Shown here: piece after piece, positions 22,737-35,900 of the stretch
Layout of the letters: each line of letters opens with the position of its first letter
How positions within the stretch are numbered: position 1 is the first letter of the stretch
Assembly (NCBI GenBank): GCA_012845835.1
Contig: JABAKD010000002.1
Location: 3,391,001 to 3,455,000, forward strand
Source: Undaria pinnatifida
Taxonomy: Eukaryota; Sar; Phaeophyceae; Laminariales; Alariaceae
Length of the DNA: 64,000 bases
Reading direction: 5' to 3'
Notes under the pieces: model-generated
Told to the model about the DNA's origin: nothing
The model's input: the letters and a program-made list of their open reading frames with translations, nothing else
Database searches by the model: none
Program-made: the position numbers and the translations under genes

Positions 22737-23019
22737 GCGCGTGCTACGATAGAGGTATACCGTTTTTTGGCCGAAAAGGTTTCTGGGTGACGGGGATCCT
22801 TGACCCAAAAACTTCCGGAAAAAAAAAAAGAATAGACCACTATTCGTTTCGCATGATTCTCGTCGTGTACCTTGGGGCCATTGGACTTTTCGTCCGGTAC
22901 TACCGTAGCTGTTTACATTTTTTCTCAAGATCAGGTTTACGGAGAGGTTATAATCTTAAGCTCCCGAACAGAGGAACCTCAATAGATGGAGGTGGGCACC
23001 TCCACCGTCGCATGTGACA
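22737..23019 (+). mobile_element. Family A copy
   Basis: Complete, with a mutated right tip (CCACCGTCGCATGTGAC). Confidence 0.75.
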
Positions 23020-23309
23020 GCTCATGGTCGATCCCATTGCAGGTGCATACCGCACAGTAAATTCAGCACGAACGCTTAAAGCCTCGAAGGAACAGGGAGG
23101 GCACCCGCGCGAGCGACCCTGCGTCACTGCAAAAACAGGTTCCAACAACGAGCCCCCTACGGTAGCCTGCCTCCTACAAGGAAAGCCTAACCGTGGGGTC
23201 GCGGGGCATCCTCTGGGATATCCTAACGGGCTGACTACTGGTGTACCGACTGTGAACTTTGCAGGAGCCCGGGGCCAGCAATGCCGTACACCCGGCTCGA
23301 GAAACCCAC

Positions 23310-23972
23310 CTGACTTCGAACCAGCAGCTGAAGGAACGGGGCTTCCCTGCGACGTCGCCGCATCCACCCCCGCCCCGGCGCCCGCGTATCAGACTCGATT
23401 GCCTCCGCCAGATCATTCTCCTTGTCAATCTCGTCCTCGTCGGACCACCAGTGGAGATCCCCATTCTCCTCCTTCTCTTCCTCCTCCTCCTCCGCGTGGC
23501 CAAGGTGCGGCTGCCGCTCGCTGCTCTGGCCTCGCCTTTGCGCGGTGTCTCTGGACTGGGGGTTGTTGGGGGGCATCCCCATCGGTGCCGTGCGCGCAGC
23601 ACCACCACCACCACCACCACCGCCGCCACCACAGCTAACCCCACCACCAGTGCGGCCACCACCGCCTCTACCTCCACCATCAACACCACCAACTTCAACA
23701 CCACTAACACCGACACCAACAACACCACCGCTGCCGCCGTCGAGGTCCGCGCAAGCACGGACAACATCTGCCTGACCCAAACGACCACTGATACTGTTCG
23801 TAGAACCTGGGGAGGTTGCCCGAAACGCCTTATCCGAGGCGTTGCGGTTACTGTCAGCGGCCGGTGCCGCGTCGGGGGCAACGGTAATATCGTCGTAGTG
23901 CCGGAGCGCGCTCGCGCAGATGGTCGAAATGTGAGCGGCGACGGTAGCTTGGACCACTTCCGAGGCCGCCGC
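23310..23972 (-). CDS. DENN gene exon 8 of the chain: dDENN with Gly-rich and acidic insert
   Basis: A symmetric phase-0 exon of 221 codons with acceptor TTGACAG and donor CAG|GTGGGT. It opens with the helix [20 protein letters not shown] and LRHYDD. A Gly-rich insert about 50 residues long follows, partly encoded by a GGT microsatellite, then a Glu run and an acidic stretch ([18 protein letters not shown]). It ends with basic RRRR and [11 protein letters not shown], which fits the final dDENN helix. The insert is low complexity and is probably a disordered loop. The opposite strand is also open here because the repeat is trinucleotide. Confidence 0.66.
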
Positions 23973-26900
23973 CTGTCAACCGGTTTGTCAAGGGCGAGGT
24001 CGGGCAGGAAAAAGATCGAATCAAGGGCCAAGTTCATAAACTAGGCTCGCTGTACGTCGTTTCATTAAAAGAAACGCCGGAGAAAGGCGGGATCTAGGCC
24101 CCAGAAACTATGGGCGCAAGGTGGATTGGGCCTCCCGACCGGCCACGGTATCCCGCACCAATAAGATCTGGCCTGGATCGGTCTTCACAGGTTCACGTAT
24201 CGCTCATCATATGGACCTAGGGCTAAGGTTCCGGCGGAACCAAAACTACCTTGTGGCATCTAAAATACCTATTTCGTGGTGCGTTTGGTTGTGCGGGGGT
24301 GTCCGTTGCGTCGCAACCAGCCGCTGTACCGCGTGCTACCCATAGGACCTGGCCTGGTCCAGCCTTGTTCGCGTGCCACCAATCATTTGGACCGGGTTTG
24401 TTTTCGCCTTTGTGGCTGTGGGATTTTGCGCAATCCAATAGACTAATCATCGTGTACATAAGGGATGGAAGGCAATACCACGCGATGCGACTCCGGGAGG
24501 GTTTAAGCGTTTACTGTGCAACGAGACAACCCATTTGCATTCAGAGTTCAAAAGCACTTATTTATCGGGTAGTTGTGCACGAGCAACCAAGATAAGACAG
24601 TTCGCCAAGCAGCCGAGACATCGACCCCTCTTGTGCACCACTCGGCGCGGAGCTGGGTTTCGCTTTTGTTTTTCGAGCGTGCGCGTTGGAGAAACTTTGA
24701 ATGGCTATCATAGTGCGCTCTCCCGAATACTACTGTATAGGACGTGGCGAGGGAACAGACCCGGAGATCCCTGTTTCGTAGTCTGTAAGAATCAATGATC
24801 GATTTAAAAATAATACGTATATACATTTTTGGTGATATAGCACCACTCACTGAGCTATTCAGTCACATGACTCAGTAGTTCAGTGAGTAATGCTATATCA
24901 CCAACATACAACGGTTTATGTTTACGTGCACTCTGCCGATACAGCGGCAGGTACAAGGTAGTAGTACAGCTCTACCGATACAGGGTCTGGAATACACGCG
25001 CACTGCTCTATTGGGAGAAACGATCATTTTTACCATCTCCTGTGGGGAAGGGGTAGCCCTCTCGACTTGCCTGGCTTCCGGACGCAAGCTGTAGCGGCGT
25101 GTCGCTCTTGACCATCGCGGTGCTGTCCCCGAGAACCTTGGCCAGAGGGGCCAAACGCGCTAGCAAACCGCGAGACCTAAGGATTGTAGTGGCGATGGCA
25201 GGGGTGGGGGGCGGAAAAGGCGGAGCACGAGACAGACAAGAGAAAAAGACATAACGCCCCGGTTAAGGAAGCTCAATGCCCTGAAACCTAGCCGGTGGGG
25301 ACATAACACGGCTAAAGACGTAGTGCCGATGGCGCGCGCTACGACAAAGGTGTGGCACATTTTGGCCCAAAGTTATCGTTTCGTGTTCTATTTGTTTTGC
25401 CCATCCCTCCTGTATTCTTCGCAGTTTTCCTTTCTCCTTCCCCCTCCCTAGACTTATCTTTATTTTGTTTATCCCTTCCATTATCTTCGCGTTTTTCTTT
25501 TTCTACTGCTCGCTCCCTGGACCGTCACTCGGGTCCGGGGTCACCCTCCGCGCTACGGGACGCTCCTTCGTTTTTTGTTCATCGCCGCGAGAAGACTTCA
25601 TCCCTCTCTTCCACAGTCGACTCGCATCAAGTTGTGCTTACCCATGCTCCAAAGCGCACTCGGCAGTTGGTTCCTGTCGATAGACTACCTGGTACCCGTT
25701 ACCGTCGGAACGGCAGCGTTCGCAAATCCTTCTTCCCGCAGTAGGGGTGCAGCAAAACGTTCCAAGAAGTTTCTAAAGCTCCCAGCACGAGGAAGGAAGT
25801 CAATATCTCACCCGACCTAAACATGCCTTATTTGAAAGACATTCGTGCGCGCCCCATCCGATCAACGCTAGTACTTCTAGTTCGAAGTTTGCCCTGTCGT
25901 GTGCTAGAAAAAGCACGCTCGTAAAAGCGTCGGACGAACCGGTAGTTCCAAGACTTGAGCCCCACCAAGGAAGGTACGTTTAGGCCCTGAAAAGGCAACC
26001 CCTAAACCGTGGGGTGCCTGTTCTTGTCTTGTCTCACGCGTGCTATGATAGAGGTGCACCAACCATTGTTTTTTGTCTGAAGTTCATCAATTTGGGTGCT
26101 TAAGACGTCTCCCAAAAAAAACTGATTTGGAGTAAAACAAAAACTGCTACCGGATAGAATATCCTATGGCCTCGGTACACAACGATAATCACGCAAACAA
26201 AGAAATCACCTGTAATTTCCGACCATTTTGGGTTAAGGTGCCCCCGTCATTCAAAAACCATTTTCGCCAAAAAAAGGTATACCTCTATCGCAGCATGCGT
26301 CGTCATTTACATTGTTATACCATCAATACTATGACCGTGATGAAGATTGCTCAGCAGGTTACAGGCAAAAACGAAACTCTCTTTTAGAAGAAGTCAGGGT
26401 GTTGGATGATGAAAATGACGTATGTATGTCATTGCGTGGGGGGCCTCAAGACGGAACAGGATGTAAACACCTGTTGTGGTGTCCTTCCAATTAATTGTGA
26501 GATAAAACAGGCCAAAACATACATGTGCAACGACCTCTAAGGAGTGTTTTGATTCGCGGGTCCGCTGCGGAGGGTTTGGTTCAGTCCGTGTTCGGAACGC
26601 TCTCGGTCTTCTCTCGCAAGGACGCCACCTGCAAATGAGTTTTTGTCCCGTGACGACGCTGTCTGACCATATGGCATTTGCTACGTTACGGGTTCCTCGC
26701 ATTGTGCGGGCTACACAATGTTTTTTGTAAGTCGGGACTACTAGTGGTCTCCAAGAAAACAGGTGCCCCTCACCGTCAGGGTATACAAAACGGACAGCAC
26801 AAGCAACTACACCCGCAATCGCCACCGCAACTTTAGCCCAGCCGTAACATTAACCGGAGCCGCAACGACGACCACAATAGCAGCTTTAACCGCTTTAACA

Positions 26901-29900
26901 ACACCAACCGCTACCCCAACCACGACACCAACACCAACAACAACGCCAATACCAGCACCGACACCGACACCGAAACCAACACCAACACCAACACCGACAA
27001 CCAACAACACCAACGCAGACACCAACAACAACACATGCAGCAACACCGACACCAACACCCACCAACACCAACACCAACAACACCAACATCAACAACAACA
27101 CCAGCACCGACACCAACGCCAACACTAACGCCAACATGAGCAGCAGTAGCAGCAGCCGCGGCAGCCGCAGTTCGGTGACTCACTTCGGAATTCTGGTACG
27201 GGACTCGTCTTCTTCGTTGGCGAACACCGTCTTCTTCTCATCGGCATCGAGTAGCACCTTCCGCGCGGAATCACAGGTCGCAATGCAGTAACGTGCTTCA
27301 AAAAATGCTAGAAGCTGTGAGTTCGGCCGATTGAGTGTAACTCAACGTAATATCAGCATTGGCGACGCCTGCTACGACAGAGGTGCGCACCACTTTTGAT
27401 TTTTTTAGTGTATTCCTCGATTTGGGAGCTTTAAGACCTCTCCCCAAGAACTTGTTTTGAGAAAACTTAAACTGCTGCACCGGGTGAAAGATCTCGTTGC
27501 CTGCGTACAGAACAAGAATCGTGCAGAAAAAATGACTTTTTCATGACTTTTTTTTTTCCGACGACTTAGGGTTAAGGATCCCCGTCATTCACAAAACAAA
27601 AATCGTTAAAAAAACGTATACCTCTATCGTAGCACGCGTCTGTCCAGGACGAGTTAGGGCGGTGTTTTACGTCCGTGTCTCCTCGAACTAACGCTACATT
27701 CCGTCCTATGTCGAAAAACTGGTACTTGGCTACGGATTCGGTTTCTCGTCAGCGTCCTGTACTTGTAGTTATCTTCAAATGCGGCAGTACGGGGTGCATT
27801 TCAAGATTTTCAGTTTCGACAGGATTGTGTAGAGCAGCGATCTCTTTGCTGTTTCCTCTCTTTGAAGCCCGTTCGAACTCGGTGTTATGATCAAGGACAA
27901 TTTATCGTTTCTGAGGCCCAAGTACAGCAACCATAACGATCGACACAATGCCTGGCACATGCGGTAGCAAAACCCCGTTTAGGTAAAAACGCGCAACAGC
28001 ACACGCGTCGCAAAAATAAATGCTGCGCGCGCGCGGTGGACACACCACCCCTCACCACACTTCGGACAGACCTCCTGTCTCAGCTTCAGCGCGGGCTGCC
28101 GCGTGTGCTCGATGCTGAAACCAATGCTCTGTCTCGTCGGGGCTCCATGCTGAGGACCCCAAAGGTAACACGCCTGCTACGATAGAGGTATACCTTTTTT
28201 TGGCAAGAATGGTTTCTTAATGACTTAAGACACTCCTTGACCCAAAATCGTCGGAAATAGACCGTGTATGGTTTGCATGGTTTTTCTCGTTGTGTACGTA
28301 CCTCTTGAAATACGGTGCCCCTTGCCACCCCGACGTCATCCTCCAACAGTACTTTGCAAATAAGAATATATGTGGAGATTATTTTTTCGATATCGCTGTT
28401 CCTCGTGTCGAGCATCTTTCGAAACGTTCGTTAAAGAAAATCGCTGGTGTGGGGGGGGGGGCTATCGTAGAATCAGTCCAAACAATGTGATATTTTTCAT
28501 ACGGTAGTGTAGTTTTTTTTTCTTCTCCGCAATCAGTTTTTTGCCTTAGAGAGGTCTTAAGCTCCCAAATTGAGGAACACACTCAGAAAAAAAGTGGTGC
28601 ACACCTCTATCGTAGAACGCGTCGAATACCCCCGCCCCCCCCCGCCCCCCCCCCCCTCTTGTTGCCCTTGCCTGAAGAACCGTTCTACCGTAGAGGTAGA
28701 ACATATGTGGTGAGCCGAAACAAGCAGGAGTCATCCCACGGCCGGGCTTGCATTTCTTGGGCCGTGTGGTGTTTCTTAACTCTTACCTCTATGGTGCGGT
28801 TGAACTCCTCCACTGTGGAACTATCGGTTGGCGGTTTCCTACCTATTACCTCTATAGTGCGGTTGAACTCCTCCACTGTGGAACTATCGGTTGGCGGTTT
28901 CTTACCTATTACCTCTATAGTGCGGTTGAACTCCTCCACCGTGCAACTGTCGGTTCGTGGTTTCTTACCTCTTACCTCTACAGTGCGGTTGAACTCCTCC
29001 ACTGTGGAACTATCGGTTCGTGGTTTCTCACCTCTTACCTCTATAGTGCGGTTGAACTCCTCCACTGTGGAACTATCGGTTCGTGGTTTCTTACATCTTA
29101 CCGCGATAGTGCGGTTGCACTCCTCAACTGCTGTTGAACTATCGGTTAGAGTCAGCCCACGGTAGGGTTGCAGCATCGGTCCCTGAGGTCCTCACATGAG
29201 GAGCTGAATATCTCACCCGATACTACATGACTTTGAAGGCGTTCGTTCGCACAACCCGACCAAGCTTCTATGCCTCAGTAGTCCTAAAACAATATGTACT
29301 CTCGTGAAATTACTTGATTGACCGGCAGTTCCTCACATGAGGAACTCATTCGCCCAGGGACTTCTTGGCGCAAAAAATGCAAGCCCTACAGTACAGTGGG
29401 AAGAGTCGTTAACTGCTGGGATCATTGTGAGGAGATCGAGGCCGCGGTAAAGGATTGCCCCCAATTTTCACAACCGGTTCAACGCCAAAAAAGGGTATCC
29501 CTCTTATCAAGGTTACAGTAAGGGGGTACCCCCAATTTTCACTACCGGGTCAACGCCAAAAAAGGGTATACCTCTTATCGAGTCTACTGTAGGGGAGTAC
29601 CCCCAATTTTCACTACCGGGTCAACGCCAAAAAAGGGTATATCTCTTATCGAGTCTACGGTAGGGGAGTACCCCCAATTTTCACTACCGGGTCAACGCCA
29701 AAAAACGGTATACCCTCTTATCAAGGCTACGGTAGGGGGTACCCCCAATTTTCACCACCGGGTCGCGCGAGTGACTCTGTACCTCACTGACAAAAGAAAC
29801 ACATTCGGCGATTGTTTTTGGTGATTTTTTTTTGTGCGGCCTAGATAACCATTCCCTTTTCGCGCTAACATCGAGAACGTTTCAAACAGTGCTCACGAAA

Positions 29901-32900
29901 GCCTGTGATCACAAGGAATTTGGGGGGGGGGAGGGGGGGGGGGTCACTCGCGCGAGTAACACCGAGCAACTGAAAAAAAAAAATGGCCCAAAGGGGGTAA
30001 ATCGCCGCCCTCCCCTCCCCCTTCCGTCGCATTGGTTTAACATTTTTTTTTTTTTTAACTAGCGCATAGAAATGCTGGTCGGGTGGCGCGAACGAATGCC
30101 TTCGAAGTCATGTTTTGGGTGGTGATGGTTGAGATATTTAACTAGATACATCATGTTAGGAGCTCAGAAAATCTTAGAAACTTCTGCTGAAACCCCCATC
30201 GTGGGATAACTCCGAATATCACCTAATGGGACATGGCGGTGTTCATGTGGTTGCACGGGAACTTTTTTTCAAGCTCAGGTTTTGAACAGAGCGTGCAAGA
30301 CTCGTTACGTGAGGAGCCCGGGTAAAAATAGGTGTTATCTCGACCGTGGCGAGCATCGCGAGCAACCGTGTTAGTTATCATCGCGCTCGACTGACTGACC
30401 TGCCCCGCGCTGAGCTGTGGGTGCGCGTGACGACCCTCGCCGTTCGCCTCCAATCGTGGCGTCCCTGCGATTTGTGCGGCGTTGTCATGGGTTCGGCGAG
30501 AGAACAGATCAGACGAGTTTAATGCTTTAATGTTTTGCATGTGTTTGCCCAACACAGAATGTGTGATGATTCAGCAGACGTAAAAGGCCCACGCTTACTA
30601 CCAGAACAATTCAAAATTAAAAGCAGCTTCAGAAATAGAAACATAACTTTTTCCATGATCATCGATGTGCGTTTGACTTTGTCTCGCTGAAGGCGTGGTT
30701 TGTTTTTGCTCTTCCGAGACAAGGCCGTCGTGCCCTGTACCTTCCAAGACAGGGTCGTTCTTTTGTATACAACGATGCAAACCGCCTGCTAGAAACGTAT
30801 CTCCCTCTACCAACAGAAACGCGCTTGCCCTCGGCCCTGCCAAATTCAAGAGCAGGGTTCTACGAAACAAGGGGGGGGGGGGGGGGGGGGGGGGGAGGCA
30901 CGCGGACACTCCTTGAAGCGTCGCCCGCCTGAGCGCCAATTTTCAAGGGCATTCACAATGTAGGCGGCGTATGCGTAAGACGAGCTATCATACAACGCCC
31001 GCAAAGATATATTGCGCGGCCATGTAGTACACTTCCCAGCAAAGGGTTGCTCGTTGTACGAAGGGATTAGTGGGTTTCGTAAATATATATAGGCTGTGGA
31101 AGATCCCAACTTTCCCCGCTGCCCCCCTCCTCGACTAAGGCTACGGCGGCATTATTGTGTTAACACCCCCAATTTTCACAACCGGGTCAACGCCAAAAAA
31201 TGGTATACCTCTTATCAAGGTTACAGTAGGGGGGTACCCCCAATTTTCACTACCGATTCAACGCCAAGAAAGGGTATACCTCTGATCAAGGCTACGGGTA
31301 GGGGGGTTACCCCCAATTTTCACAACCGGGTCAACGCCAAAATGGGTATACCTCATATCAAGGTTACAGTAAGGGGGTACCCCCGACTTTCACTATCGGG
31401 TCAACGCCAAAAAAAGGTATACCTCTTATCAAGGCTACGGGTAGGGGGGCTACCCCCAATTTTCACTACCGGGTCAACGCCAAAAAACGGTAAACCGCTT
31501 ATCGAGGCTACGGTATTGTAGTATCAAACCCCCAATTTTCACTACCACCGGGTCAACACCAAAAAAGGGTATACCTCTGATCAAGGCTACGGTAGGGGGC
31601 TACCCAATTTTCACTACCGTTTCAACGCCAAAAAACGGTATACCTTTGATCAAGGCTACGGTAGGGGGGTACCCCCAATTTCCATCATACCATACCATAC
31701 CATACCATACCATACTCGCACGAGTGACTCTGTATCTCACTTTGACAAACACATGTTGGGCGATTTGTTTTGGCGCAGCATACCTAACCAATCATCCCAC
31801 TGGGGGGGATTCATGTCGAAAAAAATAAAACAATTCGAAACCCTGTGACCGCATGGAACAGGGGGGGGGGGGGTCACCAGCTCGCGCGAGTGACCCCGAG
31901 CCATCACAACAAGGGGGCCGAAAACAACGTAACGGCCCCTCCCTCGCCTTGGTCCCTCACTCTCCCAGCGTGCTTCGAAATACCTCGCCACGAAAATACG
32001 CAAACCCGAATCCCGACATCTGATCAAATGCTTACGATAAAGCGCGTGTGTGTTCCTCTTTGAGGGACTTTTTTTTCTTGCTGCAGTGGCCCGGATTGAC
32101 TCACTCGCCCGAGTGACAGCTCCCCCTGTTCCTTCTGCGTTCTTTTAACTTGGGTGCTATCGTAATCTTAACCTGGCGACATGGATCCGAAGTGCAATAG
32201 CTAGTTAGCGACGCCGCGCCGAGCATATCCCGTAAAAGTGGTCTTGTCGGCTCAGGCCCCTTAAAGGGGGTACCCCCCCCCCCCCCCCCCCGCTACCGTA
32301 GCCTTGGTCTAAAGATATCGCTGGCTCTTCAGAACCAACCGCGCTGGGGCCAGCAAGACCGGGCGTTGGAGCCTGCCGTGTAAAGCGACCTCGCTTCGCG
32401 TTAGGCGTTTACGGTAGAGATGTTGCGGAAGCAGGACCGTGTTGAGCAACCTGTAGAACCTTGCGCAAATCATCGAATGCCATACTGATCAGCTAGTCCC
32501 TGATTGATACGTTCCCCACGTATAAAGGGGGTTTGTTTAATTGGCTCTGCCTTAGAATATGTCCTCCGGGAAGCCAGAGCAACGGGACAGTTTGGTTAGC
32601 CTCGGTCGCCTGCTTCTCGAAGTAGCCACACATCCAGACGAAAAGAATCTAACGTTACACTGGTAGCTCGTCCATATATACTTTCGTGTCTATCCCCCTA
32701 CAGTACCACTAGACGCTTTGATACTGCCTGCGCGCACCAGCCAGAAACAGAGCGACAATATGACGCAAGCTTTAGTTTGGCCCGAGAGCAACCGCTTCCA
32801 CTCACCATTTCCGCTCAACTAGATATCAAGTTGCGCGCTGAAGCGCCGGTCTTTTACCAGAGCGAGCCTGAAATCCGCAGCCTCCCCGGCTAGATCAACG

Positions 32901-35900
32901 GTGATAATCGTGCACAAGGGAAAGGCGTGAGCCATCCCAAGGGAGGGGCGCAGCAGAAAATTCTAAGAATCTTCTGAGCTCCCTCCAAGCATGAGGAAGG
33001 AAAAAAAACTCGAGGTCTCTCACAATTCCCGGAGCATGACTTCTTCGAAGACAGTCGATCGCGCAAGTTCCCGACCAACACTTTCTGGGCACCGCGGTGC
33101 TACTGTAGCTGGTCCTGAAACGAACATAATATTTCGGAGCTCCCTACTAGCATGAGGAAGGAGGAACTCAAGGTCTCTCACAAGCCCATAGCATGACTTC
33201 TTCGAAGACAGTCGATCGCGCAATTTCCGACCAACACTTTCTGAGCGCCGCGCTGCCACTGTACCTAGTCCTGGAACGAACAGAAATTGCCAGTCTAACA
33301 CCGGTAGTACACCTTTGAGAAAACCAACCGGTACGAGCTATTAACAGCTGCTAAGAAACGCTTGGTCCAAAACCTTCCACCCCTACCCTGTGGGATGGCT
33401 CGAAAGCTCCCCGTCAGCAAGCTCAAAGGTCGACTGCGTATGAACGCGCCTCTCACCTATGATGTACGGGACGGGGGCGAATATCATCTCCCCCATGCCC
33501 ACCGGCAGCACCGGTACGAGAGGGTGCACCCAGAGCAGCGGCCGGGTCAGCGCCGCCAGCGCCAGCACCACCGAGGAAAGCCGCCCCAAGTCTTCGCTGA
33601 CCACGATAACCTTTGCGATCGAGAACGAACGACGATCGGGTTTTCGACGATAAGGCGGGATCTTGGCGCACTGCATATGTTTCGGCCGGGGTATGCCCAA
33701 CGCTTACAAGGTGCCATCAGGCCGGAGCCATAGCAGACGCGCGCCACGATAGAGACAGCGCTTTTGGGCTTTGTTTTTTCTTTCTGAATTTCGGGGGATC
33801 CTTTCCGCAACATGGTGGGAGAACGTCACTCTCGTTTTGCGAAATTCACTGTTCTTGTACACCTGTGCCGTGGGTTTGTTCATCTCGGGTTGCACTTGAA
33901 ACATCTATCTTGCTCAAAAATCGTTTTTTGGATTAGATACGGAGCTCCTCAAAGCCGCCACCCTCACAAGGGCAAAAAATAGCCAGTGCATAATCTCTCC
34001 CGCAGCATGTGTCAACCATTGCTCTTTCGAGTGACGACACCGAGTGCGCGGATATGGGCGCTCGGAATATTGTGCATTCCCCACTACAGCATTACCGAGC
34101 GCTATCGGAGACTATCGGGGACGACAGGGGACCAACCAACTCTCTCCTCGGATACAACCCCATCACCAGGTGCAGTCCATGTTAGGCCACGATAGATACC
34201 ACATAGGCTCTCAATGCTCTTAAAACGGCGACGGCGCACTTCGGCACGACGTCGTGTCCTGAACGGGATAGAACGCCGCGTGAGGCAACGAGGACGCAGG
34301 AGGTGCGTTGCCACAAAACAGAAGTTTCGCCCCTTTGCCTAGCCTTTCTCGAGACTCCCCAAAAAGTGAGAAACAGCTCAACAGCTCACACCATCGGATG
34401 CGTCAAAAGACGAGCAAGGCTACGATTGGGGGGGGGGGGGGACACCCCCCACTTTTCGCTACCAGGTCTGAGCTACTCGCACACGAGTGACTCCGTAGCT
34501 CACTCTGACAAAACGAGTTAAGCGATTCGTTTGGCACAGCGCGTAGCTAACCATCCTATCGGGGGTTCATATCGAAAAAAAAAAAAGTTTGCACTCGTTC
34601 GAAAGCGTATGACCGCATGGAGATCAGGGGGGTCACTCGCTCGCGAGTGACCCCCAGCCGAAGCAAAAAAAAAGGCCCTCGAAAAGGGGCCATCCGTACG
34701 GTAGCATTGGTCGGCCCCGCGGGTCACTTTTGGGGCCTATTTTGGTTCGCAGTGTGGCTCGGCGTCACCCCCTCGGAGGATGCGCGCTACGACAGAGGTG
34801 AACCAACTGTTGTTGTTTATTTTGCTTCTGAGGTTCTTCAATGTGGGAACTTAAGGCCTCTCCCGACAACGGATTTGGCTGAAAACGAAAACTGCTCATG
34901 AGATCGGATGGACAAAAAACAATCTCATGGCCCAAGGTGCGCAACGAGAATCAGGCGAAAAAAAACAAAAACAAAGAATGCCTATTTTCGGCGGACGATT
35001 TTTGGGTTAAGGAGGGCTCCTCGTCCGTCATTCAGAAAAATATTTTCAGACGGAAAGAAGCGCTATCTCTATCGTAGCACACGTCCTCGTTATTGAGGTT
35101 ATTGAGGTTATTGGGGTTATTGGGGTTATTGAGGTTATTGAGGTTATTGAGGTTATTGACCCCCCTGTTCCTTTTGCGGTGTTAAGGTTTGGTCATGTCA
35201 TAAATCTTTGGATGAAAATTCGCAATGGAATGTGGTTGTTGTTGTTGTTCTCGCATTAACTCGCATAATCAAGTCCGTGGGCACAGGACAGGCTCCAGTC
35301 ACTCTGGAGCTGAGGAATACCCCAGGGAAAACACACACACAACCCAAGGTGGTACACGCATGTATCACAGCTGACGCAATTCATGCCTCCACCAGAAACA
35401 TATAAAAGTGAAATTGGGAGTCCGTCTACGATGCGCTAGGTCCATACCGGTGCATACGTCTCATTACTCACGCCTGAAGAAACCAACTATTTCGATCGCC
35501 ACCCAAGGAAGACTACCACGTATATATTACACGTGGTATTTATCACTGCACATACGCACGACAGGCGTAAGTCAATTGGAGAAAAGAAACAAAGAAAAGA
35601 AAAGAAGATAAAGGAAAGGAAAGAAAAGAGAAGAAAACGAACAAAACGAAAAAGGCAAGAAAAGAGAAGAAAAAGACAAGAAAGGCAAGAAAAGACAAGA
35701 CAAGAAGAGGAAGCAAGGCAAGGAAAGAAAGAAGAAGAGAAAAAAGAAAAAAGAAAAAGAAGAGAAAGAAATATATCATACTAGCAAACGCTAGGAACTG
35801 GCTAAGGATGGCATTGGGCTAACAGAGGGTATCACGTCCATCATCAATGGCACTTGGGAGAGAACGCAACATGGCGAAGAAGCCAGGGCGGTCTTATGCT

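Noticed and set aside
23259-24044. 261-codon plus frame and 287-codon minus frame over the CCA tract
   Set aside because: They are alternative frames of DENN exon 8, open because of the trinucleotide repeat. Their products are Thr/Pro, Val or Arg runs.
25657-25801. [20 protein letters not shown] as a DENN exon
   Set aside because: Its upstream half is family G repeat sequence and it has no phase partner.
26512-26641. Minus-strand exon after ATTTGCAG ([15 protein letters not shown])
   Set aside because: The acceptor is fair, but the phase following exon 5 meets a TGA before any donor, and exons 5 and 6 already join directly.
26763-27183. Thr/Asn/Gln-rich and Val-rich frames
   Set aside because: They come from the ACCAAC hexanucleotide tract and are open in all frames.
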